DNA from: Spirochaetota bacterium
GTDB taxonomy: Bacteria > Spirochaetota > JAHITG01
Assembly (NCBI GenBank): GCA_018817865.1
Contig: JAHITG010000382.1
Span: forward strand, 1-7,222
Length of the DNA: 7,222 nucleotides
Direction of reading: 5' to 3'
Both the position numbers and the translations under genes were made by a program. The notes below the pieces were generated by a model. It was not told the origin of the DNA and ran no database searches. It worked only from the letters and a program-made list of their open reading frames with translations. Below, in pieces: positions 6,265 to 7,222 of this stretch (the stretch's first letter is position 1; every line of letters begins with the position of its first letter).

Positions 6265-6288
6265 CAGATCAATACTTGAATTGATCTG
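6265..6288 (-). terminator. 9-bp hairpin spanning the gene D stop codon
   Basis: Perfect arms CAGATCAAT (6265-6273) and ATTGATCTG (6280-6288) with a six-base loop overlap the last codons and stop (6269-6271) of gene D. The minus transcript continues TTTTACGAGG, a short U-run of four, so a weak terminator or attenuator is possible. Translation through the arms would open it, so its effect may depend on ribosome position. Confidence 0.35.
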
Positions 6289-6937
6289 AAGAATTTTTAC
6301 TGCTTAAATTGGTCGGTTTTGCCTGGTCAGAATAATAGATCTGATCAAGATATATAACACAACCATTCGGATTCAGTTTATTTGCCATAAAGATCGAAAA
6401 CCCGCCGGCTATCTCATCCAATTGTGAATCACTCAAGTCTATCTCATACAGTTTCCATTTTTTTGTTAATCGTAAAGCTCCGGTGGTCAGTTTCGTATTG
6501 TCTGTATCAGCACCATCGATCTTTACCATTTTGAATTCTACAATTTCATCGCCATTCGTCCCTTTAGCATAAAAAAAAAGCTTTTTTGCGAAAGTCAGGT
6601 CATATCCACCCCTTAACGAATTCCAGTAATTAACAGGATTCTGGGAGATGGATAGTTGAGCCCAACCTTTGTTGTTTTCCTGAAGGATCGGATATTCTAT
6701 TCTGATGCAAGTGTTACCGCTTTTAGGTTCTTTTCTGAATGAACTGTCGATCTTCAGAAATCGAAAATCACCCATCATTTTACCCACATAATAATGATTT
6801 AGTTTATATGAAGCATCATTGTAGATGAAAAAGGGGAAGCGTTTTACTTTGAACCCTTTTAAATTTTCATATTTAGCGTGAAGATCCAATGCTGATAACA
6901 GCATGATCAAAAGAATACATACTGCTGTTTTTTTCAT
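6269..6937 (-). CDS. secreted jelly-roll-like paralogue D (divergent)
   Basis: Gene D encodes 222 residues: a signal peptide (about 1-21, ending LHA before KYE), the shared domain (34-204) and a short polar tail (205-222) rich in Ser and Asn. Conserved marks are FPFFIY (34-39), MMGD (54-57), GWAQLSISQNP (91-101), GGYDL (110-114), FYAKG (122-126), WKLYEIDL (161-168), AGGF (177-180), NPNGC (189-193) and LDQIYYSD (197-204). It is the most divergent copy. PSGxMGD has become VGKMMGD, the WQNP tryptophan is Ser, and GGITG is replaced by VKIDG, so the putative binding face may differ or be degraded. The SD AAGGAGGG (6945-6952) has good spacing. It starts 42 bases after gene E ends, so the two are probably cotranscribed. 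Binding or structural role inferred only. Confidence 0.82.
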   Translation of the reverse strand: MKKTAVCILLIMLLSALDLHAKYENLKGFKVKRFPFFIYNDASYKLNHYYVGKMMGDFRFLKIDSSFRKEPKSGNTCIRIEYPILQENNKGWAQLSISQNPVNYWNSLRGGYDLTFAKKLFFYAKGTNGDEIVEFKMVKIDGADTDNTKLTTGALRLTKKWKLYEIDLSDSQLDEIAGGFSIFMANKLNPNGCVIYLDQIYYSDQAKPTNLSSKNSSDQFKY

Positions 6938-6970
6938 TTCTTATCCCTCCTTATGGTTATTTTTAAATTT

Positions 6971-6997
6971 AGTTTTGAATTAATGAGTATCAAAACT
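6971..6997. repeat. 8-bp inverted repeat across the gene E stop codon
   Basis: Arms AGTTTTGA (6971-6978) and TCAAAACT (6990-6997) are perfectly complementary with an 11-base loop that holds the stop codon of gene E. It follows directly after the SD-like AAAAAGGAGGTG (6998-7009) that lies inside the end of gene E. There is no U-tract. The AT-rich arms make it a weak structure that could have arisen by chance. Confidence 0.35.
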
Positions 6998-7222
6998 CAC
7001 CTCCTTTTTAAGACCTTTTGTTAACCATAGTAAATTTACATTATACAGATACCCGTCACGTGAACAGAAGCATATCTTTTCGAGTCCCTGAACAGTAAAT
7101 GAAGTTAAAGGTATAGTGTAATCCGTATATAATAATCCCCATTCGTTAAGAATATATATCTTTTCATCTGTGCCTATAAAGATATATTTATCATAAGCCA
7201 CATAAGGTGTCATCAGTATCCT
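6980..7222 (-). CDS. C-terminal part of a beta-propeller-like protein (gene E), cut by the window edge
   Basis: The frame is open to the right edge, giving 80 visible residues and a stop at 6980-6982. The text shows repeating short strands with turns, such as YIFIGTDEKIYILNE and ICFCSRDGYLYNV, typical of PQQ-like or WD40-like propeller blades, so this is probably the last one or two blades of a larger protein. An ATG at 7213 has AGGA five bases upstream, so a very short independent gene cannot be excluded, but the propeller pattern right at its start argues against that. It lies 42 bases upstream of gene D and likely belongs to the same transcript. The whole protein and its role cannot be judged from here. 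Confidence 0.6.
   Translation of the reverse strand, partial: RILMTPYVAYDKYIFIGTDEKIYILNEWGLLYTDYTIPLTSFTVQGLEKICFCSRDGYLYNVNLLWLTKGLKKEVSFDTH

Noticed and set aside
3306..6937. Lipoprotein signals in A-D
   Set aside because: The only early cysteine, Cys7 of gene D, is inside the hydrophobic core and not in a lipobox; the others have none near the cleavage site.
3306..6937. Spirochaete FlaA flagellar sheath family for A-D
   Set aside because: Length and beta-rich character invite comparison, but the remembered FlaA motifs do not match the FPF/MGD/QNP/NPxGC pattern.

Overview
The window holds seven genes, all on the minus strand, so transcription runs from the right edge to the left. It is AT-rich outside genes and moderately AT-rich inside them. 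Most starts have strong Shine-Dalgarno (SD) sequences, and four consecutive products carry Sec signal peptides. A bifunctional class A penicillin-binding protein, secreted jelly-roll proteins and a CsgG/TolB-N-like domain point to a bacterium with peptidoglycan and probably an outer membrane. A spirochaete or a poorly cultured Gram-negative lineage is plausible, but nothing here fixes the phylum. There are no rRNA, tRNA, CRISPR or transposase genes.

Right part (about 4235-7222): the 3' end of a gene with beta-propeller-like strands (E) runs in from beyond the right edge. Three genes encoding related secreted proteins follow: D (6269-6937), C (4972-6144) and B (4235-4855). A fourth paralogue, A (3306-3929), lies just downstream, with its own predicted promoter and a clear terminator. 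All four share one domain of about 170 residues with motifs FPF, MGD, QNP, GG(F/Y), FYA(K/R)G, W(K/Q)LY and NPxGC; I infer a galactose-binding-like beta-sandwich. A, B and D are little more than a signal peptide plus this domain. C adds a C-terminal domain resembling the CsgG/FlgO/TolB-N group. No catalytic domain is visible in A-D, so binding or surface-structural roles are more likely than enzymatic ones.

Left part (1-3163): a class A PBP (peptidoglycan glycosyltransferase plus transpeptidase) is followed 23 bases later by a small DUF2148 protein with four cysteines. They probably form a two-gene operon from a TTGACA promoter placed so close to the PBP start codon that the message may be leaderless. 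The last 179 bases are AT-rich, with an 8-base tandem repeat resembling a dispersed CACAGAG-type repeat.

The most interesting material is the four-gene paralogue array, including the CsgG-like fusion; the 64-base near-identical patch between A and B, which looks like gene conversion; and the leaders of D, B and A, each with a strong SD-like AAGGAGGT far upstream of the real SD. Nothing proves a new system, but the A-D array is the best candidate for an undescribed secreted protein set.
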